From Entomospira nematocerorum (GTDB lineage: Bacteria > Spirochaetota > Spirochaetia > WRBN01): a stretch of 37,695 bases of DNA. The notes beneath the pieces were generated by a model. It searched no databases and had not been told where the DNA came from. It was given only the letters and a program-made list of their open reading frames with translations. Made by a program: the position numbers and the translations under genes. Shown here piece by piece: positions 1-7,546 of the stretch. Within the stretch, counting starts at the first letter, position 1. The number at the start of each line of letters is the position of its first letter. The stretch spans positions 1-37,695 of the forward strand of contig NZ_CP118172.1 of the NCBI RefSeq assembly GCF_028748105.1, in the 5' to 3' direction.

Positions 1-106
1 TGCACCTCTGGGAAAGATGCAATTAGTTGATCGCATTATTCATGATGCAACACCACATACAGGTGGAAGATGGATTTGGGGAGGAGGAACCAATAATCGA
101 AAATAA
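1..106 (+). CDS. 3' fragment of WHH nuclease lipoprotein gene (window edge)
   Basis: The stop codon TAA at 104-106 ends the last 35 codons of the gene seen whole at 35167-35688. The fragment retains the end of the nuclease motif (GKMQLV, HDATPHTGG). The truncation is caused by the window boundary in a circular unit, not by mutation. Confidence 0.9.
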   Translation, partial: APLGKMQLVDRIIHDATPHTGGRWIWGGGTNNRK

Positions 107-222
107 TCTCTAACTAACGTCTATGGAAAAAGCGGTCTTTCTCTTTACTAAGAAAAGAATACATACAAGAGCAATCTCTATGCAATTGTATGTGTTGTAT
201 TTTTTCTCCAAAATGGCACTTT

Positions 223-1725
223 TTATTGATAACGTTTTACTGTTCGTAATCCTAAATTTAATGCAGAAGCAACTTCTTGATGTGTGGCCTTTGGATGTTT
301 TTTTCTATAAGCTAATACTTTTTCTTGCGTGGTGGCTTTTTTGGTACGTACGGGAATGGTGCGTTCTTCTTGCCATACTTCTCGTATTTGTTTTTCAATA
401 GATTTTCTATCAACGTTCATGGTCTTTAATTGTTTGGCGTAATCGTGAGGCGTGTAGACCATCGGGATGATTTCGTGCAATCCACTGGCAGGGCGATCTT
501 CTTCTAACTGTAAGGCACCATCAAAGGAAGTATAACCCTGCAACAGACTGATGCCTTTAGCATAGTGTCCCACTTTGTAGCGTGCATCTCGCTTGAGTAA
601 GCCTTGTTGCTTGAAGTGATCAATGTATTGAAGGTAATTCTTGGTTGATGACCACTCCACCAAACGATCACGATGTACCGATATCTTGTTACGGCCGGTG
701 TTGCGTGGTGCAAGATAGGCGAATAATTGCAAGCCAAACTTGAGAATCGGTAAGCGTCCTTGACTAGCGACGACTAAGGTCTGGGTTAGCTCTTTGGTGA
801 GATAGCCTTTATCGACAATATGTGCAGAGTCTGGCAAGGTATAAGAGCGATCAAAGTGAGCATAGATCCACTGGGTCAAGTCGCTAATCTGCTTGCTTAC
901 CCGTTGGGGATGCTGGCGATAATCTTTGGAGTGTTGATTATGTTTGGTCTCCATCCATTGTTGGGTGAGACGAACCGTTGCTTCCATCGGTAGATTCTGG
1001 CTCCAATAGAAGTAGATCACCCGTTTAAGGCTCTCTAGTCGTGTACCATCACTCTGCAGACCTTCATTAATCAAGGCTAACCCTTCACGCTTCCAGCCTT
1101 TTTGGATGCCAAAGTCTGCCTCTAGCACGTTATGGCTAGGAGAGAACTCTTCGGCAACCATCGGCAAGTAAGGCAGGTGATCTACGTCATACTCGCCCAT
1201 CGTGTGGAAGAGCTCCATACCCTCTTGATAGCTCAATGGCCAGACGATGCCATTATCTAGATGATACTGTCCCTTGCCAAAGGGTAGACGAATCAAGTGA
1301 TTGGCTTGCGGGTAAATCTCTATCTTCAAGGACTCTCGAGCTGATGCCATACACTTTAAGTAGAGGTTGAGATTGAGCATCTTGCCTTTACGCACTGGCT
1401 TAAAGTAGATGTGGTAGGAGTGGCGTGACTCGCTGGTAAAGATGGCACTGTTGCCATCGTGCATCCCCAGTTGGGAACGAATCTCATAGAGCTTGGCGAT
1501 CTCTACATCATCGACATCGATAATGCCGTAGCGTGGATACCAACGACCAAAAGTGCCGATCGAGATTTGATGGTTGAGGTGAGCTTGAATGGCCGACTTG
1601 GTTAAGGGCTGATGTACCGTACGCCAACCGTGCTCATTTTTGATACCGTAGGCAGGGTAGGGTTGGGTAAAACCGTATTGATAGTCCGATAGCGTATAGC
1701 TCTGGGCGGATGATGAGGCGAACAT
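223..1725 (-). CDS. AEP-type primase-like replication initiator (Rep)
   Basis: A 500-residue protein with the signature of archaeo-eukaryotic-type primases: GIIDVDD (residues 68-73, metal-binding acidic motif), SRHSYHIYF (100-108, S-x-H motif) and EIYPQANHLIRLPFG (136-150, third motif and LP turn). The C-terminal 60 residues are basic and end in a short HTH-like segment (HQEVASALNLGLRTVKRYQ). In plasmids and phages such proteins prime or initiate replication. The ATG at 1725 has AAGGAG upstream (about 1731-1736). The gene follows the primase-helicase but has its own promoter at 1861-1889. Its leader is overlapped by an oppositely transcribed small RNA, the arrangement expected of a copy-number-controlled rep gene. 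The primase-like fold call is fairly sure; the initiator role is inferred from context. A complete second copy lies at 35805-37307. Confidence 0.75.
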   Translation of the reverse strand: MFASSSAQSYTLSDYQYGFTQPYPAYGIKNEHGWRTVHQPLTKSAIQAHLNHQISIGTFGRWYPRYGIIDVDDVEIAKLYEIRSQLGMHDGNSAIFTSESRHSYHIYFKPVRKGKMLNLNLYLKCMASARESLKIEIYPQANHLIRLPFGKGQYHLDNGIVWPLSYQEGMELFHTMGEYDVDHLPYLPMVAEEFSPSHNVLEADFGIQKGWKREGLALINEGLQSDGTRLESLKRVIYFYWSQNLPMEATVRLTQQWMETKHNQHSKDYRQHPQRVSKQISDLTQWIYAHFDRSYTLPDSAHIVDKGYLTKELTQTLVVASQGRLPILKFGLQLFAYLAPRNTGRNKISVHRDRLVEWSSTKNYLQYIDHFKQQGLLKRDARYKVGHYAKGISLLQGYTSFDGALQLEEDRPASGLHEIIPMVYTPHDYAKQLKTMNVDRKSIEKQIREVWQEERTIPVRTKKATTQEKVLAYRKKHPKATHQEVASALNLGLRTVKRYQ

Positions 1726-1740
1726 ATGGGATCTCCTTAC

Positions 1741-1769
1741 TTGACCTTCTTTGCCGGCTGTGCTATACT
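1741..1769 (+). promoter_or_regulatory. Promoter of antisense RNA over rep leader
   Basis: TTGACC (1741-1746), a 17-base spacer and TATACT (1764-1769), with a TGC just before the -10 as in an extended -10 promoter. The predicted start is near 1776, reading away from rep and complementary to its leader. Confidence 0.7.
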
Positions 1770-1775
1770 TTTTAT

Positions 1776-1850
1776 ATAATTGATGAAGTATAGCAAGTCA
1801 TTGGTGGCTTGTCTGCAAAGGAACTGTTCGAAGCAGTTCCTTATTTTTTA
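1776..1850 (+). ncRNA. Predicted countertranscribed (antisense) RNA controlling rep
   Basis: About 75 nt between a good promoter and an intrinsic terminator on the plus strand, with no convincing ORF. The whole RNA is complementary to the 5' leader of the rep mRNA, which is predicted to start near 1854 on the other strand. The leader mRNA can form a 10-bp hairpin (arms 1786-1795 and 1761-1770) that overlaps the pairing region. By analogy with CopA of R1 or RNAI/RNAIII of Gram-positive theta and rolling-circle plasmids, it would limit Rep synthesis. Start and end are predicted, not measured. Confidence 0.65.
1818..1849 (+). terminator. Intrinsic terminator of the antisense RNA
   Basis: Perfect 9-bp stem (AAGGAACTG at 1818-1826, CAGTTCCTT at 1834-1842) with a 7-base loop, followed by ATTTTTT. 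On the minus strand the same hairpin lies near the start of the rep leader but lacks a T-run, so it should terminate only plus-strand transcription. It may instead be the contact loop for sense-antisense pairing. Confidence 0.8.
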
Positions 1851-1860
1851 TTCTGATAGC

Positions 1861-1889
1861 ATTATAATCCACTTGCCACAAAATAGCAA
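1861..1889 (-). promoter_or_regulatory. rep promoter
   Basis: On the minus strand: TTGCTA (1889-1884), a 17-base spacer and a perfect TATAAT (1866-1861). The predicted start is near 1854, giving a leader of about 129 nt before the rep ATG at 1725. Confidence 0.7.
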
Positions 1890-1898
1890 GCATAACGT

Positions 1899-4565
1899 TT
1901 ACTCTTCTGGTTGTTGCACGATGATACTCTGGAGATCAAGCAAGATAAAGGTAGGCTTGAGTCCTGCTACTTTGGTTTTTTGGGTACGATAATGGCTCTC
2001 TATGCAATTCTCATGGCGACGGAGAATACTGGCATAACTACTAGCGTAGCTAGAATTTTTGAGCATGTAGCGAATTGCATCGCTGTTGGTGTGGATTGCC
2101 AAAGCTAGGGTTGTGGTATCAAGATGCATCAGCGCAAGACCACCACGCCCTAGGTGTGTATCGATACTGGCAATTTCATCGCGATTTTCTGTATCTAGTT
2201 TGAGTTGTATAAGTTTCATGACTGATTTACGTTCATTATTCTCGCCTAAAATATCCGCTTGCAGGATTTTATCAAGACACTTTTCTGCATCATCCATTTG
2301 ACTTTCGGCGCTACTGTGGGCTTGAAATTGACGGATGATATCTGCGTAATGTGAGGCGAGATCCACAATCGAGGAAGCTCTATTATAGATAAAAAAGTGG
2401 CTAAAGGTTAACAGTGGTGCATAATTTTGTGCTTGCCTTGCATTGATTTTGTGGGTAATGAGGGCTTGCGTGAATGCATCTGACTCTCGTTTGAGATAGT
2501 CAAGATTGCGAAAGTTGTGAGCAATGATATCGGCACTCTCTTCTTGAAGAAAGACTTCGGCTTCGCGTTCTAACGCCATGTATTGATCGAGATGCACGGC
2601 TGATGGTTGCATCTCGATATTGATGATACGCTGCGAGAGTGCTGCATTTTGAACAGCTTCCCGTATGGAGATAAAGAGAAATGTCGCCTGAATATCAAAC
2701 TCTCTAGGAATTTGATTGCCATGGCTATCCACGGATGGGGATCCTTTGAGGGTCTTTCTGGAGGCATCATCACTGGCTGATTTGGCAAGATCATAGATGT
2801 TCTCAATATTAGTATTGTGTTTGTCTCCTTCTTTACCGTTTGCCTCGAACTCCTCCAAAATCACACCTCTGGCTTTCTTGTTGACCGCCTGCCTAATTGC
2901 TGGGGCTGTGGTGAGGTTGTTGTATCGTAACGCATAAGGAGCAGTCAGTGGTGCGATGCACTTGTCGACAAAGGTGGATTTTCCTGTACCAGCTGATGCG
3001 GTAATATGGAGGTGTGGTCGCCATTTCCATAGCCCACAAAAAGGACTCCACAATGCCCATCCTAAAGCTATTTTAGCACTAAAATTATCTTGATTGAATG
3101 CCCAATTGCGTGCAAAAAAGTAGCGTTTAATGATATCTCTTGCTAATGACGATGGTACTCGTTGACTATAGCGATAGAAGGGATGCGAAGCAGGATTTTC
3201 GGCAATAAAAATCTGCTTTGGTAAAAAGGAACTCAATGCGTGCTTTTTGCCAATCATATCATAAATTTCTGTGCCTGTATGCCAATAATACCGATTATTT
3301 ATACAATAAAATCCAGCTCCCATATTCTCTTGATAATCAAAAATGGCGGTGGGTTTTTCAAATAGTGGCTTGAGATAATCGATGACTTGCGTTAAATAAA
3401 ACGTGCCTCTATCGCTAATAAAACCCTCGGATTTCCACCACTGAAGATCCTCTAATTGTAAGAGGTGTTGACTGGTGATACTGGTATTTTTCAGGTAGTA
3501 CAATCGCATGGTGCGTTTGAGATAAAAGACCCACTCACTAGGCGTATAGCCAAGGGCTACAAAGTTGCACGCAAGAGGCTCTTGCGTCCTTTGCTGGAAA
3601 GCTTGATTCCTTTGCAGGTGCTCTTGGATAAATGCATGTACATCCAACGAGGGATCTTCTGCCACTGCATCGGCAAGATCCCAGCCTTTGGGTTTGTCAT
3701 GGGGAATGGCTACAACTTGTAGGTGTGGGAGAATGGCTTGTAAGATGGTGATCGTGCTTCTACCGGCATGATCATGATCTGGCCAAAAAATTACCTCTCT
3801 GTGCAGAAGCGGAGTCCAGTCACTCTTATGAATTGCCTGTGCTCCATTAGACCAAGTGCAGACAATATATCCGGCAACGGAGATATCGGCACACTTTTCG
3901 CCCTCAACTAGTAGAATCGGCAGGTGCGGTGCTTCTGTGATCTCTGGTAGATGATATAAGGGACGGTCACTCTCAATGGGATTTGACCAGAGGAGTTTGC
4001 CGGTATGCTTTAAAAAGAGTGGTGAGAATTTCTTACTGATAGTCCCATTTTTCTTGGTTACAGCAAAGCGGACAATACTAAAGAGTAACTCTCGCTTGTC
4101 GGTATAATAGGTGTAGACGCCTTGACTTGGCTCCCCGATACTCTTCTTCCATGCCAGAGCCGACTTGAGTTGCTTTTGATAGAGATAGCGCTTTTCAGTG
4201 GGAATGGGATAGTAAATTTCTTCCTTGGTTTTTGTTACCAATGTGGCTTGTGCTTGTGGTTGATGGCGCTTGTTTAGTAATGCATCTGGATCGACGCCTG
4301 CATGACGAAGGATGGCTTTGGCTGACTCCAACCGTGATAGGCCTTGACTGTGTGCTAGTAATATAATAAGATTTCCACTATCTCCGGTAGCCAGATCCTT
4401 ATAGAGTCCGGTTTGACCATTAATCGAGAAGTTATGCGCCTCTTTATCATCTGATCGCAGGGGATTGGTAATCCAATACTCCTCGCCACGCCACTGTCCA
4501 CCTGGGAAGAAGTGCTCAATAATCTTGCTAGAGATGACCGAGTTTGCCTGCTCAAAGATATTCAT
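1899..4565 (-). CDS. Phage/plasmid primase-helicase (TOPRIM + P-loop ATPase)
   Basis: An 888-residue protein. The N-terminal third has a TOPRIM signature: LLVEGEK near residue 220, then a DHDHAG segment about 45 residues later. The C-terminal half has a Walker A site (SAGTGKST, near residue 525) followed by VILEEFE as a likely Walker B, so it resembles P4 alpha-type or DUF927-like primase-helicases. It would unwind and prime DNA during replication of the element. A longer in-frame start exists at 4673, but that overlaps the preceding gene. The ATG at 4565 lies 14 bases after that gene's stop and has GAGAAGAG upstream, so I chose it. No zinc-binding motif was noticed at the N-terminus. Having this together with an AEP-type Rep means two different primase folds in one element. 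Confidence 0.8.
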   Translation of the reverse strand: MNIFEQANSVISSKIIEHFFPGGQWRGEEYWITNPLRSDDKEAHNFSINGQTGLYKDLATGDSGNLIILLAHSQGLSRLESAKAILRHAGVDPDALLNKRHQPQAQATLVTKTKEEIYYPIPTEKRYLYQKQLKSALAWKKSIGEPSQGVYTYYTDKRELLFSIVRFAVTKKNGTISKKFSPLFLKHTGKLLWSNPIESDRPLYHLPEITEAPHLPILLVEGEKCADISVAGYIVCTWSNGAQAIHKSDWTPLLHREVIFWPDHDHAGRSTITILQAILPHLQVVAIPHDKPKGWDLADAVAEDPSLDVHAFIQEHLQRNQAFQQRTQEPLACNFVALGYTPSEWVFYLKRTMRLYYLKNTSITSQHLLQLEDLQWWKSEGFISDRGTFYLTQVIDYLKPLFEKPTAIFDYQENMGAGFYCINNRYYWHTGTEIYDMIGKKHALSSFLPKQIFIAENPASHPFYRYSQRVPSSLARDIIKRYFFARNWAFNQDNFSAKIALGWALWSPFCGLWKWRPHLHITASAGTGKSTFVDKCIAPLTAPYALRYNNLTTAPAIRQAVNKKARGVILEEFEANGKEGDKHNTNIENIYDLAKSASDDASRKTLKGSPSVDSHGNQIPREFDIQATFLFISIREAVQNAALSQRIINIEMQPSAVHLDQYMALEREAEVFLQEESADIIAHNFRNLDYLKRESDAFTQALITHKINARQAQNYAPLLTFSHFFIYNRASSIVDLASHYADIIRQFQAHSSAESQMDDAEKCLDKILQADILGENNERKSVMKLIQLKLDTENRDEIASIDTHLGRGGLALMHLDTTTLALAIHTNSDAIRYMLKNSSYASSYASILRRHENCIESHYRTQKTKVAGLKPTFILLDLQSIIVQQPEE

Positions 4566-4579
4566 ATGTCTTGCTCTTC

Positions 4580-5266
4580 TCACTTTTTCCGATAGATTTT
4601 TGTTAACTCTCGACGAACCACTTGTGCCATACTCTTGCCTTGCATTACATGCGATACGGCTCCCATATGCCACTGGATTTTGGGTATTTTGGTGGATCTT
4701 TGGGCAAAACCTCGCAACATAATCAGGCGATTATTACGCTTGATGTAAATACCAGATCGCTTTTTTTGCCCATCAACGTGCTGTGATGGCATGTAAAAGG
4801 CAATGCCTTGACGCATATATTGATGCATCTTACGCACCCGATCACTGCCTCTGCCGACATTGGGTGGACGTCTTCCCCCTCTTATTTTGGCGGAGGTAAT
4901 AGGAAGCTTTCGCCAACTCCCTCCACGTCCTTGCACGGTGTAATCCATCTTCTTCTCTTGCTTGGCTAATACGCCTCCTAAGTCCCAGGCTTTGAGATTA
5001 TTCTTATTCTTTTTATAGCCAATCACAACCTTCATGCTCTTAAGCTCTTTGATTCGAGTAGGATAGTAGTAGAGTGCTCCTTTGTCTCCCATGATGTATC
5101 TTTTGGTATGGGCACTGCGAAATTGCAAGTGATTCTCTAGGATCTGGCGACGCTTTTTGTCGATTTTATCACCTTGCTGATTCATAATAATCGACCATAG
5201 CTTCGGTTGTGACTTGATCCACTGACGATGCTTTTCGATCATCTGCGGTACGGTAACCTTAATCAT
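4580..5266 (-). CDS. Basic protein of unknown function in early operon
   Basis: 228 residues, strongly basic, with a glycine/arginine-rich middle (KIRGGRRPPNVGRG) and no family I can name with confidence. The ATG at 5266 follows a strong GAGGAGG; an upstream in-frame ATG at 5308 lies inside the previous gene. It overlaps the HTH gene upstream by 4 bases (ATGA type) and is followed 14 bases later by the primase-helicase, so it is translated as part of the early operon. The composition would suit a nucleic-acid-binding protein. Some segments are reminiscent of minor virion proteins of the HK97 gp10 kind, but that resemblance is weak and its position argues for a replication or regulatory role. 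Confidence 0.7.
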   Translation of the reverse strand: MIKVTVPQMIEKHRQWIKSQPKLWSIIMNQQGDKIDKKRRQILENHLQFRSAHTKRYIMGDKGALYYYPTRIKELKSMKVVIGYKKNKNNLKAWDLGGVLAKQEKKMDYTVQGRGGSWRKLPITSAKIRGGRRPPNVGRGSDRVRKMHQYMRQGIAFYMPSQHVDGQKKRSGIYIKRNNRLIMLRGFAQRSTKIPKIQWHMGAVSHVMQGKSMAQVVRRELTKIYRKK

Positions 5267-5526
5267 TGATCCTCCTCGATATTCAATACACTGTGCCGAT
5301 TTAACCAATCTAAAATCGCCTCTGGTTGGATATGATAAGCACAGGTCAATCCTCTTGTGGCTTTGCGTTGTGCCTTGAGTCGGCCTTGTTGAATCTCTTT
5401 AGCAATGGTTTGTCGACAGACGCCCATCCATTTAGCCAGACGTTCTTGGCTCGTTCCTTGTGGAAATTGATGCATCACCTCGATAATCAGAGACTCTGGG
5501 AGATCCCACTGATTGATGCTCTTCAT
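5263..5526 (-). CDS. Small HTH DNA-binding protein
   Basis: 87 residues. The central segment (SQERLAKWMGVCRQTIAKEIQQGRL) reads as a helix-turn-helix, followed by a short wing-like stretch and an AILDWLNRH helix, as in excisionase/MerR-like small regulators (HTH_17 type). An ATG at 5592 is possible, but the ATG at 5526 has GGAGGA nine bases upstream and is preferred. It overlaps the preceding small HTH gene by 95 bases in another frame and the following gene by 4 bases. Likely a regulator or origin-binding accessory protein. Confidence 0.65.
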   Translation of the reverse strand: MKSINQWDLPESLIIEVMHQFPQGTSQERLAKWMGVCRQTIAKEIQQGRLKAQRKATRGLTCAYHIQPEAILDWLNRHSVLNIEEDQ

Positions 5527-5650
5527 CCATCCAAATCCTCCATGTTGATGCAATTCTATAGGCGTGATACTTAGCATAAGGAATCCGACCACGGACGGTA
5601 TCTGGCATAATTGCTTCCTCTTGAGCTACTTGACGCACCGTAACCCACAT
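5432..5650 (-). CDS. Small HTH protein overlapping the next gene
   Basis: 72 residues. The first 33 look like a helix-turn-helix of the excisionase kind (VTVRQVAQEEAIMPDTVRGR); the C-terminal half is low in recognisable structure and is read out of frame through the start of the next gene. A perfect GAGGAGG lies six bases before the ATG, which is the main reason to call it. The 95-base overlap with the 5263-5526 gene is unusual: either two real overlapping genes, or one ancestral double-HTH protein split by a frameshift. Confidence 0.6.
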   Translation of the reverse strand: MWVTVRQVAQEEAIMPDTVRGRIPYAKYHAYRIASTWRIWMDEEHQSVGSPRVSDYRGDASISTRNEPRTSG

Positions 5651-5718
5651 GATCTTCCTCCTCTTTGGTTCATGATTATTACTACAGTGATAGTACGTTT
5701 GGAGTCATCTCTAGCCTC

Positions 5719-5913
5719 TTAGCAATTCGTCATGGTTCCTTGTGAGGTATACTCCTCCATGCATAGGAACAGAGGGGTCTCTCTGATATATAACTCTGCT
5801 ATGTGATACCAGCCTGCATTTTTCAGCATCTTTTGAAGCCGTCTATGGTTTGGCTGTCGTCGTCCGGTCATTTTACGATACAATCCTCGTGGAAATGTGA
5901 TGGTGATATTCAT
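5719..5913 (-). CDS. Small basic protein, unknown
   Basis: 64 residues, basic N-terminal half (MNITITFPRGLYRKMTGRRQ), no recognised domain. The ATG at 5913 follows the stop of the 50-residue gene at 5915-6067 by one base, so translation is probably coupled. An AGGAG lies about 13 bases upstream, a long spacing. Its start resembles the first strand-helix of small RHH or toxin-like proteins, but this is not enough for a name. Confidence 0.5.
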   Translation of the reverse strand: MNITITFPRGLYRKMTGRRQPNHRRLQKMLKNAGWYHIAELYIRETPLFLCMEEYTSQGTMTNC

Positions 5914-5914
5914 A

Positions 5915-6067
5915 TTAATGTTGTATCTCCTGCTGTATCTCTCGCAAGGCTTGCTCCGCTCGAGCTAGTCGATCCTCTTGTGTATCCTTCTCATTCAACC
6001 AGTGATTTCGCCAAAATTCCTCGACAATATGCACAATCTTACCATGTGCCTCTCTTAGTAGCATCAT
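5915..6067 (-). CDS. 50-residue helical protein
   Basis: Reads ATGATGCTACTAAGAGAGG... to TAA at 5917-5915, 50 codons. AGGAG lies about 9 bases upstream, and the gene starts 3 bases after the end of the Rha-like gene. The product is charged and likely all-helical (EEFWRNHWLNEKDTQEDRL, then an AEQALREIQQEIQ helix). Tight packing between two neighbours and a good ribosome-binding site support it. Function unknown. Confidence 0.55.
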   Translation of the reverse strand: MMLLREAHGKIVHIVEEFWRNHWLNEKDTQEDRLARAEQALREIQQEIQH

Positions 6068-6069
6068 GA

Positions 6070-6708
6070 TTAGCCTCTCCTACGACTCTTTCTTGGTTTA
6101 GGACTCTCCAATGCCATAGCTGGATTCATGCGATTGTGTTGCTGGCAATACGCTCCCAGACTATCTGCTAAGGAGTGAATCTCTTGGCGATAGTTGTGGG
6201 AGGAGTGGCCATGAAATTGGATCATTTGCATATTGGCATTTGCCTTGCCGATGTAGCGTTTAGCTTTTTTGAGTTCACTCTCGATGCTCTCCATGGCATC
6301 TTGCATGTGATCGTGCATCGCCTCTTGGCGATCGATGAGCTGATTGAGCGTTTGATTAATCTTGCTATCAATCTCTGCTTGTGCCATGCGATCGTACAAG
6401 AGCTGATTGAAGGCTTGGATATAGGCAACCTTGAATTGCAACGCTCGCTTGCCGGTAAAGCCCATCGCTAATAAGGTGAAACCATCTTTGGTGAGTAGAT
6501 ATTCACGATATACTTTTTGAAAATTACCTTCTCCGCTGGTATATTCCGAGAGCTCAAAATTGAGCGATCGGAATTCATTATCTAAGTTTGGTAATAACTC
6601 CTCAATATCACGTAACACATTTTTATGTTCTTTGCCAAACACCTCTGCCACGTTACGGGAACTGGTGAGATCTTGATGACCTGCTTGCCATACGGTTATT
6701 TCTCGCAT
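6070..6708 (-). CDS. Rha-family phage regulatory protein
   Basis: 212 residues. The N-terminal about 110 residues match the Rha family pattern: SSRNVAEVFGKEHKNVLRDIEEL, then YLLTKDGFTLLAMGFTGKRA and FKVAYIQAFN. The C-terminal half is a helical, charged extension with a basic tail (PKPRKSRRRG). Rha proteins are lambdoid phage regulators whose expression can interfere with growth in certain host backgrounds. AAAGGAGG precedes the ATG at 6708, and the start overlaps the end of the RHH gene. It belongs to the leftward early operon. Confidence 0.85.
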   Translation of the reverse strand: MREITVWQAGHQDLTSSRNVAEVFGKEHKNVLRDIEELLPNLDNEFRSLNFELSEYTSGEGNFQKVYREYLLTKDGFTLLAMGFTGKRALQFKVAYIQAFNQLLYDRMAQAEIDSKINQTLNQLIDRQEAMHDHMQDAMESIESELKKAKRYIGKANANMQMIQFHGHSSHNYRQEIHSLADSLGAYCQQHNRMNPAMALESPKPRKSRRRG

Positions 6709-6890
6709 ATCGATCCTCCTTTTCGCTCACGAATCTCATTGTATATGATCATTTTTATGAAGCTTGCCTTGTTGTAGTGCGGATTCTCCTCAAAAAACGC
6801 ATCAATCTCTGCACGCTCAGATTCAGTAACCCTTAAGGAGATAGTATAAAAGCGTTTGGGAGTGAGGCTTTGATTATTTTTAATGCTCAT
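6696..6890 (-). CDS. Small RHH-like regulator, predicted leaderless
   Basis: 64 residues. A strand-helix-helix pattern (RFYTISLRVTESERAEIDAFF, then YNKASFIKMIIYNEI) fits Arc/CopG-like ribbon-helix-helix proteins. An ATG at 6908 is in frame, but it lies upstream of the -10 box of the consensus promoter at 6897-6925, so it could not be on that transcript. The ATG at 6890 begins exactly six bases after TATAAT with no Shine-Dalgarno, so the mRNA should be leaderless. As first gene of the early operon it may autoregulate it. Confidence 0.7.
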   Translation of the reverse strand: MSIKNNQSLTPKRFYTISLRVTESERAEIDAFFEENPHYNKASFIKMIIYNEIRERKGGSICEK

Positions 6891-6896
6891 AAAAAC

Positions 6897-6925
6897 ATTA
6901 TAGCTCATTTGAACCTTAATGTCAA
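6897..6925 (-). promoter_or_regulatory. Leftward early promoter, full consensus
   Basis: On the minus strand: TTGACA (6925-6920), a 17-base spacer and TATAAT (6902-6897), both hexamers perfect. The predicted start is the first base of the ATG at 6890. It is divergent from the XRE gene at 7001, so that product is the likely repressor. Confidence 0.85.
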
Positions 6926-7000
6926 TAAAAATTAATTATTTTTCCGCTTTTATCATGAGGCTTGCTTTATTTTTGCTGAATTTTCATCGATCCTATAGGT

Positions 7001-7378
7001 ATGGATTTTTATGATCGGGTGAAGGAGTCACTGAGAGCAAAGAGCATCTCGATTAAGGGGATGTGTGAAAAGTTAGATATATCGCTTGAGACATATAATA
7101 CCAATCGGGGGCGCAACATGATGCCTCGGCTGGATGTGGTGACACGCATTGCTAGCTTTTTAGGAGAATCCATTGATTATTTAGCGACAGGACATACAAT
7201 TGCCCCGCTTACCGATGTGCCTAATTGGCAACATTTAAACGAAAAACAACGCCACGCTATTCATCAATTTGTGACTTTGGATACCAAAACAGAGCGATTT
7301 GAAGATCTGTGTGAAGATATTGATCGAGCCTACCGTCGACAACAAAACGATAATCTAGCAAATCACGTTCACGGATAA
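7001..7378 (+). CDS. XRE-family phage repressor-like protein
   Basis: 125 residues. The N-terminal 65 form an XRE/Cro-CI type helix-turn-helix (DRVKESLRAKSISIKGMCEKL, then PRLDVVTRIASFLGESIDYL); the C-terminal half is short and helical, without an S24 protease domain. It faces the leftward early operon across a 110-base intergenic region and is the obvious candidate for the lysogeny repressor. With no autoprotease domain, induction would need an antirepressor or another route. The ATG has only AGG immediately upstream; no clear promoter was found. Confidence 0.8.
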   Translation: MDFYDRVKESLRAKSISIKGMCEKLDISLETYNTNRGRNMMPRLDVVTRIASFLGESIDYLATGHTIAPLTDVPNWQHLNEKQRHAIHQFVTLDTKTERFEDLCEDIDRAYRRQQNDNLANHVHG

Positions 7379-7476
7379 TCGCTCGCCATAATAATGTTAT
7401 CTTTGTGGATTTTACCAATCTTTAAGCATGGTGTCAAGAATATACCAACGCTATCAGCAGTTTTTTTATTTGAGCG

Positions 7477-7505
7477 TTGATCCTAGCTGTCTTCTATGAT
7501 ATGAT
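7477..7505 (+). promoter_or_regulatory. Promoter of membrane coiled-coil gene
   Basis: TTGATC (7477-7482), a 17-base spacer and TATGAT (7500-7505). The predicted start is near 7512, just upstream of the coding region. Confidence 0.55.
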
Positions 7506-7546
7506 AAACAATAACTATCTAAATGATTGAAAAGGATAATCGTATC

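Larger units (their letters stand above)
1..2113. repeat. First copy of 2113-bp terminal direct repeat
   Basis: These bases recur at 35583-37695, giving a unit of 35,582 bp. All genes in the two copies have the same lengths and translations. The repeat begins inside the WHH lipoprotein gene and ends inside the primase-helicase gene. Its edges therefore fall at arbitrary places in genes, as expected for a circular sequence written with overlap or for a terminally redundant phage genome, not for a mobile-element terminal repeat. Confidence 0.97.

Noticed and set aside
123..401. 92-codon hydrophobic ORF on the plus strand directly after the WHH lipoprotein, possible immunity protein
   Set aside because: No Shine-Dalgarno, and most of it is antisense to the 3' end of rep, where the reverse strand of charged codons gives hydrophobic residues. 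It could be reconsidered if a homologue exists elsewhere.
1780..1992. 70-codon plus-strand ORF over the rep leader
   Set aside because: It runs through the intrinsic terminator at 1818-1849 and into the end of the primase-helicase gene antisense, has no ribosome-binding site and is better explained by the antisense RNA.
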